The notes under the pieces were generated by a model. That model was not told the origin of the DNA and did not search any database. It saw nothing but the letters and a program-made list of their open reading frames with translations. A DNA stretch of 40,727 nucleotides from Chloroflexota bacterium (GTDB lineage: Bacteria; Chloroflexota; Limnocylindria; Limnocylindrales; CSP1-4): the NCBI GenBank assembly GCA_021802585.1, contig JAJZRQ010000018.1, positions 1 to 40,727 on the forward strand, read 5' to 3'. The position numbers were made by a program, and so were the translations under genes. Below are positions 15,389-23,631 of the stretch, piece after piece; position 1 is the first letter of the stretch, and every line of letters starts with the position of its first letter.

Positions 15389-16290
15389 CGCGGGCCTCCT
15401 TCTCCGGTGGCGACCGGCTCGCCGAGGTCGGCCATCGCCTGGGCCAGCTCCTCGGGCTTGATCGCCCGGGTGTGCCAGAAGTAGCGGCCCTCCATGAACG
15501 AGACGCCCTTCCCCTTCACCGTGTGGGCGATGACGACGGTCGGGCGGCCATCGCCGCGTGCCGCCTCGCCGAGGACGCGGAGGATCTCGGCGATGTCGTG
15601 GCCGTCCATCTCGAGGACTCGCCAGCCGAACGCCCGCCACTTCCCGACGAGCTCGCCCGGGACCTGGGGCGGGAGCCGCCCGTCGGGGCCGTCGCCCGGC
15701 CAGCCGTACTGCTGGAGGCGGTTGTGGTCGACGATCGCGACGAGGTTGTCGAGGCCGTAGCGGGGGGCGGCCATCGCCGCCTCCCAGACTTCGCCCTCCT
15801 GGCACTCCCCGTCGCCGAGCATGACGTAGACCCGCACGTCATGCCCGGTGAGGCGGGCGCCGAGCGCCATCCCCATCCCCGCCGAGATCCCCATCCCGAG
15901 CGACCCGCTCGACATGTCGAGGCCCGGAAGGCGGGTCATGTCGGGGTGGCCCTGGAGCCGCGACCGCGCGGCGTCGAACGTCGCGAGCTCCTCCACGGGG
16001 AAGTAGCCGCGGAGCGCCATCGCCGCGTACAGGCCGATCGACGAGTGGCCCTTCGAGAGGATGAACCGGTCGCGGTCGGGCCAGGCCGGCTCGCCGGGGC
16101 GGATCCGGAGGACGTGGAAGTAGAGCGCGGCGAGCATGTCGGCCGCGGAGAGGGGACCACCGAGGTGGCCGGCCTTCGCGTGGTCGACGGCCTTCACGAC
16201 CTCGACGCGGATCCGCCGGGCGACCTCCTCGAGGCGCGCGACCTCCGCGGCGTCGGCCGGGCCGGCCGCGGGGACGGTGGTGTCGCTCAC
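15385..16290 (-). CDS. Transketolase, N-terminal half (split transketolase subunit A)
   Basis: 301 residues with the ThDP diphosphate-binding domain of transketolase: AGHLGGPLSAADMLAALYF, FILSKGHSSIGLYAA, GSLGMGISAGMGMAL and the ThDP motif GDGECQEGEVWEAA ending in IVDHNRLQ. Conserved HTVKGKGVSFME closes the domain. It overlaps the cupin gene upstream (16287-16290) and the C-terminal half downstream, each by four bases, so all three are translationally coupled. The GDG...N motif and the catalytic histidines appear intact. Confidence 0.92.
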   Translation of the reverse strand: MSDTTVPAAGPADAAEVARLEEVARRIRVEVVKAVDHAKAGHLGGPLSAADMLAALYFHVLRIRPGEPAWPDRDRFILSKGHSSIGLYAAMALRGYFPVEELATFDAARSRLQGHPDMTRLPGLDMSSGSLGMGISAGMGMALGARLTGHDVRVYVMLGDGECQEGEVWEAAMAAPRYGLDNLVAIVDHNRLQQYGWPGDGPDGRLPPQVPGELVGKWRAFGWRVLEMDGHDIAEILRVLGEAARGDGRPTVVIAHTVKGKGVSFMEGRYFWHTRAIKPEELAQAMADLGEPVATGEGGPR

Positions 16291-16655
16291 GCCCGGCCGC
16301 CCATCTCGTACGAGCCGGGGACGACGGGCGGGGAGAAGAAGCAGACGAGCTCGAGCGGCTCGGGGCCGTCCGATTCGGTCGCGTGGAGGGTGCCGGGCGG
16401 GACCCAGACCGTGACCCCGGCCTCGATCTCGGCGGTCGCGTCCGGGGTGACGATCCGGCCGCGGCCGGCGGCGCAGTAGATCGTCTCCTCCTGCGTGTCG
16501 TGGACATGCCCCGCCGGCTTCGAGCCGGGAGGGAAGATGGAGACGCCCATCGAGACGCGCTCGGTGGGGGTCGCCGGCGGCCCGATGTACGTGAACCAGT
16601 CGCGGCCGGGGAGCGGGAAGCGCTCGGCCTCGGATCGCGTCACGCGTCGGATCAT
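16287..16655 (-). CDS. Small cupin-fold protein
   Basis: A 122-residue single-domain cupin. Motif 1 is GHVHDTQEETIYCAAGRG (the usual H-x-H-x4-E-x6-G metal site) and motif 2 is VPPGTLHATES (P-x-G-x2-H), so a divalent metal is likely bound. Small cupins of this type act as sugar or sugar-phosphate isomerases, epimerases, dioxygenases or sensors. It is the first gene of the cupin-transketolase operon. That position favours an isomerase or epimerase that prepares the transketolase substrate, which is inference only. Confidence 0.8.
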   Translation of the reverse strand: MIRRVTRSEAERFPLPGRDWFTYIGPPATPTERVSMGVSIFPPGSKPAGHVHDTQEETIYCAAGRGRIVTPDATAEIEAGVTVWVPPGTLHATESDGPEPLELVCFFSPPVVPGSYEMGGRA

Positions 16656-16725
16656 CCGCTCACCTCGCTGGCCACCGGGGGCCGGGGGCGCGCCGCTGGC
16701 GTCGCGGCTCGGCCGGGGGAGTCAC

Positions 16726-16767
16726 AATCGATTATCGATGATAGCGGCGGGCTCATCGGCGCGTCAA
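16726..16767 (-). promoter_or_regulatory. Promoter and TCGATAATCGA operator of the cupin-transketolase operon (site B)
   Basis: On the minus strand TTGACG (16767-16762), an 18-bp spacer and TATCAT (16743-16738) are followed directly by the operator, which starts on the last base of the -10 box (16738-16728). The flanking bases extend the palindrome to ATCGAT-T-ATCGAT. Confidence 0.72.
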
Positions 16768-16940
16768 GCCGCTTCCGGGGTCCGCGACCGGCGCAACCGC
16801 GGCGCGGGACGTTGGGGCCTGGGCGACCCTTCGTCGAGGGACCGGGTCGCCGGCGCGCCGGGTACCCGGAGGCGGGCCGGGAGCCGGCGGGCCGGGAGCC
16901 ATCACGACGGCGGGATGGTCGGTGGCCGGGCCCGGGGTGT

Positions 16941-16974
16941 CAGGCCGCCCGCCGGGGGGCCGGCGCGCGGCCTG
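16941..16974 (-). terminator. Hairpin after the transaldolase-aldehyde dehydrogenase operon
   Basis: CAGGCCGC and GCGGCCTG outer arms with a GCCGG/CCGGC inner stem, 12 bases past the aldehyde dehydrogenase stop. No T tract. The rest of 16768-16985 contains only a duplicated GGGCCGGGAGCC and no gene. Confidence 0.55.
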
Positions 16975-16985
16975 GCACAGGAGGC

Positions 16986-18512
16986 TCAGGCGTTGCCGGG
17001 GAAGACGAGGCTGAGGGCCGCGCGGCGGCCGGGCTCCGGCCAGCGCTCGGTGACCATCTTCTGCTGGGTGAAGAAGCGGACTCCGTCCTCGCCCCGCATC
17101 GCGAGGTCGCCCATCGCCGACTCCTTCGCGCCGCCGAAGCTCAGGTACCCCGCGGGGACCGGGATCGGGACGTTGACGCCGATCATCGGGACGTCGACCT
17201 CGAGCCGGAAGCGCCGCGCGGCGCCGCCGTCGGTCGTGAAGATCGCCGTCCCGTTCGCGTACTTGTGGTCGTTGATGAGGCGCAGGGCCTCGTCGTACGT
17301 CGCCGTGCGGACCATCCCGAAGACCGGGCCGAAGATCTCCTCCTGGTAGACCTTCATGTCCGGCGTGACGTGGTCGAAGAGGGTGACTCCGAGGAAGAAG
17401 CCGTCGGGGTTCTCCGGGTGGCGGAACGCGCGGCCGTCGACGACGACCTCGGCGCCCTCGGCCTCCCCGACGCCGATCCAGCGGATGATGGACTCGCGGT
17501 GCTCCGCCGAGTAGATCGGGCCCATGTCGACGCCGGGCTCCATCCCGGGGCCGACCCGCAGCTTCGCGATCCGCTCCTCGATGAGCGGGCGCAGGCGGTC
17601 GACGGTGTCGCCGACGCCGATGAGGAGCGTCTGGGCCATGCAGCGCTCGCCGGCGGAGCCGTAGCCCGCGGCGACTGCCGCGTCGGCGGTCATCTCGAGG
17701 TCCGCGTCCGGGAGGACGAGCATCGCGTTCTTCGCCGAGGTGTACGACCCGACCCGCTTCCCGCGCTTCGTGCCCTCCTCGTGGACGTAGCGCCCGACGG
17801 CGGTGCTCCCGACGAACTGGATCGCCCTGACGTCGGGGTGCTCGACGATCGCGCTGACGGCCTCGCGGCCGCCGTACACGACGTTGAACACGCCGTCGGG
17901 CCCGCCGGCCTCCTTCCACAGCTCGGCCTGGAGCTGCGCCGCCCCCGGCGTGTGGGACGAGGGCTTCCAGACGAGGGTGTTCCCGGCGGCGAGGGCGATC
18001 GGGTAGATCCACATCGGGACCATCACCGGGAAGTTGAAGGGGGTGATCGCCGCAGTCACGCCGAGCGGGCCGCGGAATGTGTAGGCGTCGACCTTCGTCG
18101 AGACGTTCGGGGTGGTCATCCCCGCGAGGTGGACGGGGAGGCCGCAGGCGAACTCGACGGTCTCGAGGCCGCGCATGACCTCGGCGAGCGCGTCGGGGAA
18201 TGTCTTGCCGTGGTCGCGGGTGATGAGCGCGGCGAGCTCCTCGCGATGCTGGAAGAGAAGCTCCCGGAAGGCGAAGAAGACCTGGCTCCGGGCGATGAGG
18301 GGCGTGTCGCGCCAGGCGGGGAAGGCGGCCTTCGCGGCGGCGACGGCGCGGTCGACCTCGGCCCTGCCGCCGCGCGGCACGCGGGCGATGACGGCACCCG
18401 TCGCCGGGTTGTGGACCGGGCCGGTCTGCTCCGGGAGGACCTCGACCGGGCGGCCGTCGATCCAGTGGGAGAGGATGGGCAGCGTCGCGGGCTGCGCGAT
18501 CTCGGTGGTCAC
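16986..18512 (-). CDS. mmsA: MmsA-like aldehyde dehydrogenase (methylmalonate/malonate-semialdehyde dehydrogenase type)
   Basis: A 508-residue aldehyde dehydrogenase. ITPFNFPVMVPMWIYPIALAAGNTLVWKPS is the family core; quoted in short, FNFPVMVPMWI is typical of the CoA-acylating MmsA/IolA subgroup. The catalytic Cys (near residue 290) lies in SAGERCMAQ, and QEEIFGPVF is present. MmsA enzymes turn (methyl)malonate semialdehyde into acyl-CoA, CO2 and NADH; related enzymes act on other short 2- or 3-oxo aldehydes such as sulfolactaldehyde. It is 40 bp downstream of transaldolase and certainly co-transcribed, so it may oxidise a C3 aldehyde released by that enzyme. Confidence 0.88.
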   Translation of the reverse strand: MTTEIAQPATLPILSHWIDGRPVEVLPEQTGPVHNPATGAVIARVPRGGRAEVDRAVAAAKAAFPAWRDTPLIARSQVFFAFRELLFQHREELAALITRDHGKTFPDALAEVMRGLETVEFACGLPVHLAGMTTPNVSTKVDAYTFRGPLGVTAAITPFNFPVMVPMWIYPIALAAGNTLVWKPSSHTPGAAQLQAELWKEAGGPDGVFNVVYGGREAVSAIVEHPDVRAIQFVGSTAVGRYVHEEGTKRGKRVGSYTSAKNAMLVLPDADLEMTADAAVAAGYGSAGERCMAQTLLIGVGDTVDRLRPLIEERIAKLRVGPGMEPGVDMGPIYSAEHRESIIRWIGVGEAEGAEVVVDGRAFRHPENPDGFFLGVTLFDHVTPDMKVYQEEIFGPVFGMVRTATYDEALRLINDHKYANGTAIFTTDGGAARRFRLEVDVPMIGVNVPIPVPAGYLSFGGAKESAMGDLAMRGEDGVRFFTQQKMVTERWPEPGRRAALSLVFPGNA

Positions 18513-18552
18513 GACTTGCGCCTCCTTGGGGGCTGCTGCTCGGGCGGTGGCT

Positions 18553-19647
18553 CTAGGCGGGGCGGGCGTCGGGGTCGGGCAGGACGAGGTCCCGGATCGT
18601 GCCCTGGAGGTCGTGGTACGACTTCACGAAGGTTCGCAGGGTGCGGGCGCTGGCGCCGTACTGCTCGAACTCCGCGGGCGCCATCCCGTCGGGATCGTAC
18701 GCCCGGCGGAAGTCCGGCACACGGTCCAGGAGGTCGTCGACGAGCGCCGGGTCGACCGGCGCGTCGATCCGCGGCTCCGGCGCGATCCCGCTCCTGTTGA
18801 AGCGAACCTGCCAGGGGTAGGGGAGGGTCATGCTCACGTCGCCCCCCACGAGCTCCGTCCAGTGGAGCCGGTGACGGTACGCGGCGGCGAGGAGGCGCGA
18901 GCGGTAGCCGCGCTCCTGGAAGATGCCGTACGTGCGCTTGAAGACGGCGAGGCCCGCCCAGTTCGGGGCGTCGGGGTGGACGGCGAGGTCGTCGCGCTCC
19001 ACGAGGACCTTCATCCAGTCGTCGAGGCGGCCGATCATGAGCGTGACGATCGGCGACATCGACGCCGTCTCCTCGCCGCCGGCGGTGCGTCGAGCGAGGC
19101 CGCGCTCGACGGCCTCGGCGGCGGCGAGGGCCTGGGGGACGGTGAAGCTCACCGTGGCGTTGATGCTCACGCCGCGGGCCGTCGCCTCCTCGATCGCCGC
19201 GATCCCGGCGGCCGTCGCCGGGAACTTCACCTGCATGTTCGGGGCGAGGGTCGCGAAGCGGACGGCCTGCTCGACCATCCGGGCGGGGTCGCGGTGGTTC
19301 GCCGGGTTCGTCTGGAGGGACAGGCGTCCCGCGCGCCCGCGCGCCCGCTCGAAGACCGGGGCGAGGACCGCGGCGCCACGGGCGGCCATCTCCTCGACGA
19401 TCGCCCACGTCAACTCGACCTCGGACCACTGCGGGTGCTCCGTCGCGAGCTCGTGGACGCGGGGGACCCAGTGGTCCCTCTCCTTCTTCATGACCTCGAG
19501 GACGATGCTCGGGTTCGAGGTGGCGCCGGTGGCGCCCCGCTCGACGGCGTAGGCCAGCTCGGCGACCGCGCACGAGTCGTTCCAGTACTGCGTCGGCGTC
19601 TCCCGCGTCATCCGCAGGAGCGGGCTCTCGATCATCGTCGTGACCAT
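18553..19647 (-). CDS. tal: Transaldolase (long actinobacterial-type subfamily)
   Basis: 364 residues, the length of the ~370-residue transaldolase subfamily. Diagnostic motifs are GATSNPSIV near the start and the Schiff-base lysine in MQVKFPAT; SINATVSFTVPQAL and NRSGIAPEPRID follow. It moves a dihydroxyacetone unit between sugar phosphates through a lysine enamine. The track start at 19851 lies upstream of the operator. I use the ATG at 19647, which has GGAGA at good spacing. It heads the tal-mmsA operon under site D, with a ~100-nt leader. With the split transketolase it forms a non-oxidative pentose-phosphate or sugar-cleavage module under the same control. Confidence 0.9.
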   Translation of the reverse strand: MVTTMIESPLLRMTRETPTQYWNDSCAVAELAYAVERGATGATSNPSIVLEVMKKERDHWVPRVHELATEHPQWSEVELTWAIVEEMAARGAAVLAPVFERARGRAGRLSLQTNPANHRDPARMVEQAVRFATLAPNMQVKFPATAAGIAAIEEATARGVSINATVSFTVPQALAAAEAVERGLARRTAGGEETASMSPIVTLMIGRLDDWMKVLVERDDLAVHPDAPNWAGLAVFKRTYGIFQERGYRSRLLAAAYRHRLHWTELVGGDVSMTLPYPWQVRFNRSGIAPEPRIDAPVDPALVDDLLDRVPDFRRAYDPDGMAPAEFEQYGASARTLRTFVKSYHDLQGTIRDLVLPDPDARPA

Positions 19648-19751
19648 GCGGTCTCCTCGATCCGGACCCGCGGCGCCGGGGCAGGTCGGCGGATCGCGCC
19701 CCGATCGGCGTCGGGGCGCGCCCATCGCGCCTCGCGTGCCGCGATGCAGGG

Positions 19752-19783
19752 CATATAATCGATCATCGATGCTTCGAACGCAA
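19752..19783 (-). promoter_or_regulatory. TCGATCATCGA operator upstream of tal (site D)
   Basis: The palindrome ATCGAT-C-ATCGAT (11-bp core 19759-19769) lies about 110 bp upstream of tal. The promoter is less clear than at the other sites: on the minus strand TTGCGT (19783-19778), 18 bp and ATTATA (19759-19754) would put the operator in the spacer. A TATAAT also reads on the plus strand at the same place. Confidence 0.55.
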
Positions 19784-19816
19784 GCCACGCTGCCCGCCGA
19801 CCCTGCGCCTCCAGGG

Positions 19817-19863
19817 TTGACGTGGCGTTCCGCGGTGCTATCCTCCAACAATCGATTATCGAC
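19817..19863 (+). promoter_or_regulatory. Promoter and TCGATTATCGA operator of the ten-gene operon (site C)
   Basis: TTGACG (19817-19822), a 16-bp spacer and TATCCT (19839-19844), then the operator at 19852-19862. The seven-base gap between -10 and operator is identical to that at the importer promoter (site A). Confidence 0.72.
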
Positions 19864-19936
19864 GATTCACCGGCAGCGGCGCGAGCGCGGCGGAGGCGAG
19901 GATGTCGAGATCAGGGTCACGCTCGACCCCGGAGCG

Positions 19937-20104
19937 ATGAGCGAGCGACACCTCGCCGGGCCCGAGGACGCCCGGCGCGTCGGCCGCCGCGCGCGGCGCG
20001 CGGCACGGTTCATCGGCGCTTCGAACGGGGAGCGACTCCCGACGGAGGTGGCGATCACAGAGAGCATGCGGCGCTTCACGCGGATCTCCCGCGCGGCGAG
20101 CTAG
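19937..20104 (+). CDS. Possible small leader ORF, unknown
   Basis: The ~290-nt leader between site C and the first operon gene holds a 55-codon ORF (MSERHLAGPEDARRV...) ending ...MRRFTRISRAAS. It is Arg-rich with GGAG only two bases before the ATG, which is too close for a good ribosome site. The frame stays open upstream without another start. I do not recognise it; it may be a small basic protein, a leader peptide or chance coding. Confidence 0.3.
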   Translation: MSERHLAGPEDARRVGRRARRAARFIGASNGERLPTEVAITESMRRFTRISRAAS

Positions 20105-20153
20105 GCGTCCCGCTCGGCCCGGCGACACCAGGCAGGCACAGGAGGAAGCCACG

Positions 20154-21923
20154 GTGCCCCTCAAGGAAGAAGTCCTCGGCGAGTTCCTCGGGGACGCGAC
20201 GTTCCCGATCGAGTGGACCTCGGAGACGGAGAAGCTCCTCTTCTGGGTCTACGACGACCTGCACAACCCCAAGCCGCTGAGCCCGATGTTCGAGGACATC
20301 GGCGGCTGGTGGATGAGCTGCGACCACATGTTCCGCCGGTTCGGCACGCCGTTCGCGACCGACTGGATCTACAAGAACATCAACGGCTGGTGCTACACGG
20401 CGGCGATCCCCGCCGAGGCCGGCCTCGAGCTCGCCACGCAGGAGTACAACTTCCGGGTCAGCGCGATCGTGCCCGAGGACGACACGTATGCGGGCAGCAT
20501 CGGCGCCTACCTCGGAACGGTCCTGCCGGTCTACGGGCACAACTTCGCGCACTGGTGGCGCACCCGGTTCGTGCCCGAGATGCAGAAGAACTTCGACTAT
20601 ATCGAGGGCATGCTCGACCGGAAGGGCCGGCTGAGCCTGGCCGACGTGGCCGTCCTCCTCGAGGACGCCATTGACATGCACGACCGCCACTGGAAGATCC
20701 ACTGGATGCTGAACTTCGCGCAGCTGAGCGCGACGCTCAACCTCCGGGCGGTCATGGAGAAGACCCACGGCAAGGTCGACGAGGTCCTCCTCGGCCGGCT
20801 GCAGAACTCGGCGAGCGACCGCAACTGGGACAAGATCCGGGCCCTGTGGGAGATGAAGGAAGAGGTCAAGGGCGACGCGGAGCTCGGCCGGGCGTTCGCC
20901 TTCGAGACCGCCCCCCAGATCGTGCCGGCCCTCCAGGCCACGGAGCGCGGTCGCCGCTTCATCGCCGAGCGCGTGAAGCCGTACCAGAAGGAGTTCGGCT
21001 GGCACGCGGTCTGGAGCCACGAGTTCATCTTCCCGTCCTTCTACGAGGACATGAACCCGGTCATCCAGCTCGTCCGCGACCAGTACTCCTCGGACTACGA
21101 CTACCCGTCGAAGGTCGCGGCCCTCAAGGCCGACATCGACGCGGCGGCGAAGGAGATCCTCGCGGGGCTCGAGGGCGAGGCGCTCGAAGAGATGCGCGCC
21201 GCCAACGAGATCAACCTGAAGATGGCGCCGCTCACCCCGGACCATCACTTCTACATCGACCAGGGCGCGAACGCCCACGTCCGCCAGGTGCTCCTCGCCA
21301 TTGGCGAGAAGCTCGTGGAGATGGGCGTCCTCGACGCCCGGGACGACGTGATCCTGTTCCGCTACAACCAGCTCCGCGAGTTCATCGGCAACCCGGCGAG
21401 CATGGACGGGCGGGCGATCGTGGCGGCGGCCAGGGCCCGGCGCGCCGCGGCCGAGCAGTACCAGCCCAGGGACTGGGTCGGCACGGCGACCGCGACCCAG
21501 CTCGCCTTCCCGTACCTCAACCTGTGGGGGTTCCCCGACAAGTTCTATCGCTCGATCGAGAACGAGCCCGGCAGGGTGAAGGGCATCGCCGGGTCGCCGG
21601 GCGTCGTCGAGGGCGTGGCCCGGGTCGTCGGCTCGGAGGCCGAGTTCGACAGCCTCCAGGTCGGCGAGATCCTCGTCTGCCAGATGACGAACCCGGCCTG
21701 GCAGGTCCTGTACGGCAAGATCATCGCCGTGGTGACGGACGCCGGCGGGACGGTGTCGCACCCCGCCGTCCTCGCTCGCGAGTACGGCATTCCGGCCGTC
21801 GTCGGCACGTCCGTGGCCACGTACAAGATCCGGACCGGCGATCGCGTCCGCGTCGACGGCAACGCCGGCGTGGTCGAGGTCCTCGTCAGCGCGCCGGCCG
21901 CGCCGGCGATCGTCGGCAGCTAG
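20154..21923 (+). CDS. PEP-utilising phosphohistidine-domain enzyme, phenylphosphate synthase subunit A-like
   Basis: A 589-residue protein whose C-terminal ~100 residues form the PEP-synthase-type swivelling phosphohistidine domain: VTDAGGTVSHPAVLAREYGIPAV, with the phosphoryl-accepting His near residue 536. The N-terminal ~480 residues (for example LLFWVYDDLHNPKPLSPMF, HRKWKIHW-like helices, FAHWW) are not the ATP-grasp domain. From memory they resemble PpsA, the substrate-binding and histidine subunit of phenylphosphate synthase and its relatives. Such a chain needs a partner to phosphorylate its histidine. It would then pass phosphate to a hydroxyl substrate. GTG start at 20154 with AGGAGGAAG upstream. 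First gene of the ten-gene operon under site C. The true substrate is unknown. Confidence 0.75.
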   Translation: MPLKEEVLGEFLGDATFPIEWTSETEKLLFWVYDDLHNPKPLSPMFEDIGGWWMSCDHMFRRFGTPFATDWIYKNINGWCYTAAIPAEAGLELATQEYNFRVSAIVPEDDTYAGSIGAYLGTVLPVYGHNFAHWWRTRFVPEMQKNFDYIEGMLDRKGRLSLADVAVLLEDAIDMHDRHWKIHWMLNFAQLSATLNLRAVMEKTHGKVDEVLLGRLQNSASDRNWDKIRALWEMKEEVKGDAELGRAFAFETAPQIVPALQATERGRRFIAERVKPYQKEFGWHAVWSHEFIFPSFYEDMNPVIQLVRDQYSSDYDYPSKVAALKADIDAAAKEILAGLEGEALEEMRAANEINLKMAPLTPDHHFYIDQGANAHVRQVLLAIGEKLVEMGVLDARDDVILFRYNQLREFIGNPASMDGRAIVAAARARRAAAEQYQPRDWVGTATATQLAFPYLNLWGFPDKFYRSIENEPGRVKGIAGSPGVVEGVARVVGSEAEFDSLQVGEILVCQMTNPAWQVLYGKIIAVVTDAGGTVSHPAVLAREYGIPAVVGTSVATYKIRTGDRVRVDGNAGVVEVLVSAPAAPAIVGS

Positions 21924-21933
21924 CGTTCCGCCG

Positions 21934-22698
21934 ATGACGCGCGACGCCTCCATCTCGCGCAGCGTCCTCAGCGACCAGGTCAAGGACCGCCTCCTCCAGG
22001 CGATCCTCGACGGCCGCTACCCGCCGGGGGCCCGGATCGTCGAGACGCGGGTCGCCCGCGAGCTCGGGACGAGCCAGGCTCCCGTGCGGGAGGCGCTCCG
22101 CGACCTCGAGGCGCTCGGCGTCGTCGAGACCACCGCCTTCCGAGGAGCTCGCGTCCGCCGCCCGTCGGCGGCGGAGCTCCTCGAGGCGTTCGCCATCCGG
22201 GCGGAGCTGGAGTCCCTCGGGGCCCGGCTGGCGATCCCACGCCTGGCGGACGCCGACCTCGCGACGCTCGAGGGGTACATCGAGGAGATGCAGCGGGCGG
22301 CCGAGGCCGGCGACACCCACGACGAGGCGGCCGCCGACGCGGCGTTCCACAGCCGGATCGTCGAGCTCGCCGGCAACCGGACCCTCGCCCGCGTCTGGCG
22401 GACGCTCGAGCCATACTCGCGGACGTACATCACGATCGACGCGCCCGGCATCGACCGGCGCCGGATCGCCGACGAGCACCTCCCCGTCCTCGACGCGCTC
22501 CGTCGCCGCGACCCGGACCTCGTCGTGGAGGTTCTCCACCGCCACTTCGCCACCGCGGCGGCGATGCTCGCGAGCCTCTGGGAGCGGACCGACGCCGCCG
22601 GGTCCCGGCCTGCGAGCGGGTCCGGTCCCGCCGTCCGGCGCCCGGCATCCCGTCGCGTGCCGCGCGCCATCCCCTCGCTCGTCGAACCACCCGCCTGA
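21934..22698 (+). CDS. GntR-family regulator, FCD subfamily (paralogue 3)
   Basis: A 254-residue FadR-type regulator. wHTH about residues 8-75 (SRSVLSDQVKDRLLQAILDG, ARELGTSQAPVREALRDLEAL); FCD domain with Asp/His in AADAAFHSRIVELAGN, His in DEHLPVLDAL and His in VLHRHFAT. It is clearly related to the two regulators at 12.3-14.4 kb but less similar to them than they are to each other. The C-terminal ~35 residues are Pro/Arg/Ser-rich. It lies 10 bp after the PpsA-like gene inside the operon, which suits a self-controlled local repressor reading site C. Confidence 0.88.
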   Translation: MTRDASISRSVLSDQVKDRLLQAILDGRYPPGARIVETRVARELGTSQAPVREALRDLEALGVVETTAFRGARVRRPSAAELLEAFAIRAELESLGARLAIPRLADADLATLEGYIEEMQRAAEAGDTHDEAAADAAFHSRIVELAGNRTLARVWRTLEPYSRTYITIDAPGIDRRRIADEHLPVLDALRRRDPDLVVEVLHRHFATAAAMLASLWERTDAAGSRPASGSGPAVRRPASRRVPRAIPSLVEPPA

Positions 22699-22722
22699 AA
22701 CCGCCGGAGTCGAAAGGACGCC

Positions 22723-23610
22723 ATGAACGACCAGCTGCACCTGTCGGAGGAGATGTCCGCCGGGACGGCCCGCCTCCGGGTGGACGTCCACGGGAGCGAG
22801 CCGCGCGAGCACGTCCTGGAGGACATGAGCTTCCTCAACTACCGGCTCGCCGACGTCCGCATCTCCCCGACCGTGACGCTGGCCGAGCCCGACATCGTCT
22901 GGCACGAGGACGGCCCGAAGGACGTCCGCTACGACGGGCGCACGGTCACGTTCACCGGCCCGTGGCCTGCCGGCCCGCTCCAGAAGGTCATCGTCGCCAT
23001 CCTCGCCCTCCGGATGGAGGACACGGGGCTCCACCCGTCCCACAGCGCGGCCGTCCACTATCGCGGGAAGACGCTCCTCTTCCTCGGCGGCGAGTCGAAC
23101 CACGGGAAGAGCATGGGGCTCATCGAGGCCGGCCGCCGGGGCGCCCTCCAGGTTGCCTCGGAGACGACCGTCATCGACGAGGAGGGTCGGGCAGTCATGG
23201 GCTCGGTCGACACGTTCCTCCGGAAGCGGACCGAGGGGACCGAGCGCTCCGACAAGGCGGCCCCGAACAGGGGCGTCGAGAAGTTCTGGGGCACGATGCC
23301 GACGTGGGCGATGTACGAGGGCACGCCGGACATCGACCTCGTCATCGTGCCGGCGATCGACGGCAACTTCGACCCCGCGACGAACGAGCTCATCCCGTTC
23401 GAGGCGCAGTTCCAGTTCCTCCACTCACTCCAGAACTACTTCCTGACGAACGAGCTCCTCGCGCCCGGGCACGTCATGCCGCTCGTCGACGACGACGGGC
23501 TCCGGCGCCGCCGGGCCGGCTTCGTCGAGCGGTTCTGCGAGCGGCCCTTCTACTTCATCCGGGCGGCGACCCCCCAGGTCCTCCTGGACGAGGTGGACGG
23601 GATCCTGTAG
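22723..23610 (+). CDS. HprK-like P-loop protein of unknown function
   Basis: A 295-residue protein with the layout of the HPr kinase/PEP carboxykinase-like fold: LHPSHSAAVHYRGKTLLFLGGES leads into a P-loop GGESNHGKS (Lys near residue 129), followed by ALQVASETTVID in the place where HprK-type proteins have their conserved acidic strand. In HPr kinase the equivalent site uses ATP to phosphorylate a protein side chain. Nothing resembling the HPr-binding N-terminal domain is evident in the first 110 residues. The gene lies in one operon with an His-domain protein that lacks an ATP-binding domain, so it could be that protein's kinase or energising subunit. This is inference. Ribosome site AAAGGA upstream. 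Confidence 0.65.
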   Translation: MNDQLHLSEEMSAGTARLRVDVHGSEPREHVLEDMSFLNYRLADVRISPTVTLAEPDIVWHEDGPKDVRYDGRTVTFTGPWPAGPLQKVIVAILALRMEDTGLHPSHSAAVHYRGKTLLFLGGESNHGKSMGLIEAGRRGALQVASETTVIDEEGRAVMGSVDTFLRKRTEGTERSDKAAPNRGVEKFWGTMPTWAMYEGTPDIDLVIVPAIDGNFDPATNELIPFEAQFQFLHSLQNYFLTNELLAPGHVMPLVDDDGLRRRRAGFVERFCERPFYFIRAATPQVLLDEVDGIL

Positions 23611-23631
23611 CGGAGAGGGGCGCCGGGACCG

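Noticed and set aside
16744-16985. A gene in the gap between the cupin promoter and the aldehyde dehydrogenase
   Set aside because: The ORFs crossing it have no ribosome site or domain; the region is explained by a promoter, a hairpin and short GC repeats.
14444-19647. Sulfoquinovose degradation (sulfo-transketolase or sulfo-transaldolase pathway)
   Set aside because: No sulfoquinovosidase, sulfo-sugar isomerase or sulfonate exporter is present, and the importer is of the HAAT class. The gene mix only partly overlaps those pathways.
22723-23610. Genuine HPr kinase of a PTS
   Set aside because: No HPr or PTS genes are nearby, the N-terminal HprK domain is not recognisable and the P-loop sequence differs from G-x-S-G-x-G-K-S.
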